A DNA stretch of 45,177 nucleotides from Ruegeria sp. HKCCA6707 (GTDB taxonomy: Bacteria; Pseudomonadota; Alphaproteobacteria; Rhodobacterales; Rhodobacteraceae): contig NZ_WQEG01000015.1 in the NCBI RefSeq assembly GCF_013033515.1, forward strand, positions 1-45,177, read 5' to 3'. The position numbers and the translations under genes were made by a program. This document shows, one piece after another, positions 45,123 to 45,177 of the stretch. Under the pieces are notes generated by a model that did not search any database, was not told the origin of the DNA, and was given only the letters and a program-made list of their open reading frames with translations. Within the stretch, counting starts at the first letter, position 1; the number at the start of each line of letters is the position of its first letter.

Positions 45123-45177
45123 TTACTCGATGATTTTCGACACGACGCCGGCGCCGACGGTGCGGCCGCCTTCGCGG
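45123..45177 (-). CDS. tuf: Elongation factor Tu (C-terminal end, partial)
   Basis: The last 17 codons plus stop read [17 protein letters not shown], the invariant C-terminus of EF-Tu. The gene continues beyond the right edge. EF-Tu delivers aminoacyl-tRNA to the ribosome. Its position upstream of the S10 cluster is the usual str/tuf-S10 order; here the amidohydrolase and a tuf remnant separate it from rpsJ. Confidence 0.95.
   Translation of the reverse strand, partial: REGGRTVGAGVVSKIIE

Noticed and set aside
1..45177. CRISPR array, rRNA operon, intact insertion sequence
   Set aside because: No spaced direct-repeat array, rRNA sequence, or transposase with terminal repeats was seen in any part.

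Overview
The window looks like chromosomal DNA of an alphaproteobacterium of the family Rhodobacteraceae, most likely the marine Roseobacter group. This is inferred from a BztABCD/AapJQMP-type amino-acid transporter, an ATP12-type F1 chaperone gene beside an RluC-type synthase, the rpmH-rnpA-yidD-yidC-ysxC-argB order, DUF1127 and HlyU-family proteins, and high-GC codon use. No database search was possible.

Layout. (1) 1-705: a frameshifted remnant of a phage terminase beside a tRNA-Arg(ACG) gene. (2) 768-4322, minus strand: a TVP38/TMEM64 membrane protein, a mercuric-reductase-like flavoprotein and a histidine kinase, probably one operon. (3) 4520-12811, plus strand: rpmH, rnpA, yidD, ttcA, a cyclic-di-GMP phosphodiesterase gene split by a frameshift, yidC, engB, argB, a ferredoxin-like gene and a SixA-like phosphatase, closed by a bidirectional terminator. 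(4) 12858-17338, minus strand: an amino-acid ABC transporter. (5) 17544-22795, minus strand: an ATP12 chaperone, a HAD hydrolase, a pseudouridine synthase, rarA and a periplasmic Deg protease. (6) 22917-42464, minus strand: the S10-spc-alpha ribosomal-protein cluster with secY, adk and rpoA. (7) 42831-45177: a tuf 3' end at the window edge, an exported amidohydrolase, and a second, truncated and diverged tuf 3' end next to rpsJ.

The most unusual feature is how the ribosomal cluster is cut up. Accessory genes sit at rplW/rplB (a coiled-coil membrane protein), rplP/rpmC (a 2OG-Fe(II) oxygenase-like protein and a small membrane protein) and rpmD/rplO (a HlyU-family protein, a DUF1127 protein and a glycosyltransferase). 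At each of these sites the upstream ribosomal segment ends in a clear intrinsic terminator. The rpsJ, rplB and rpmC segments each begin with a similar promoter-like sequence: a -35 box, a C-rich 17-nt spacer and a -10 box, followed by a leader of about 110-140 nt. The oxygenase directly after rplP is notable because a 2OG oxygenase of another family (YcfD/RoxA) hydroxylates an arginine of L16 in E. coli, and that arginine is conserved here.

The amidohydrolase lies between two copies of the tuf 3' end and its terminator, as expected after an insertion or recombination event at tuf.
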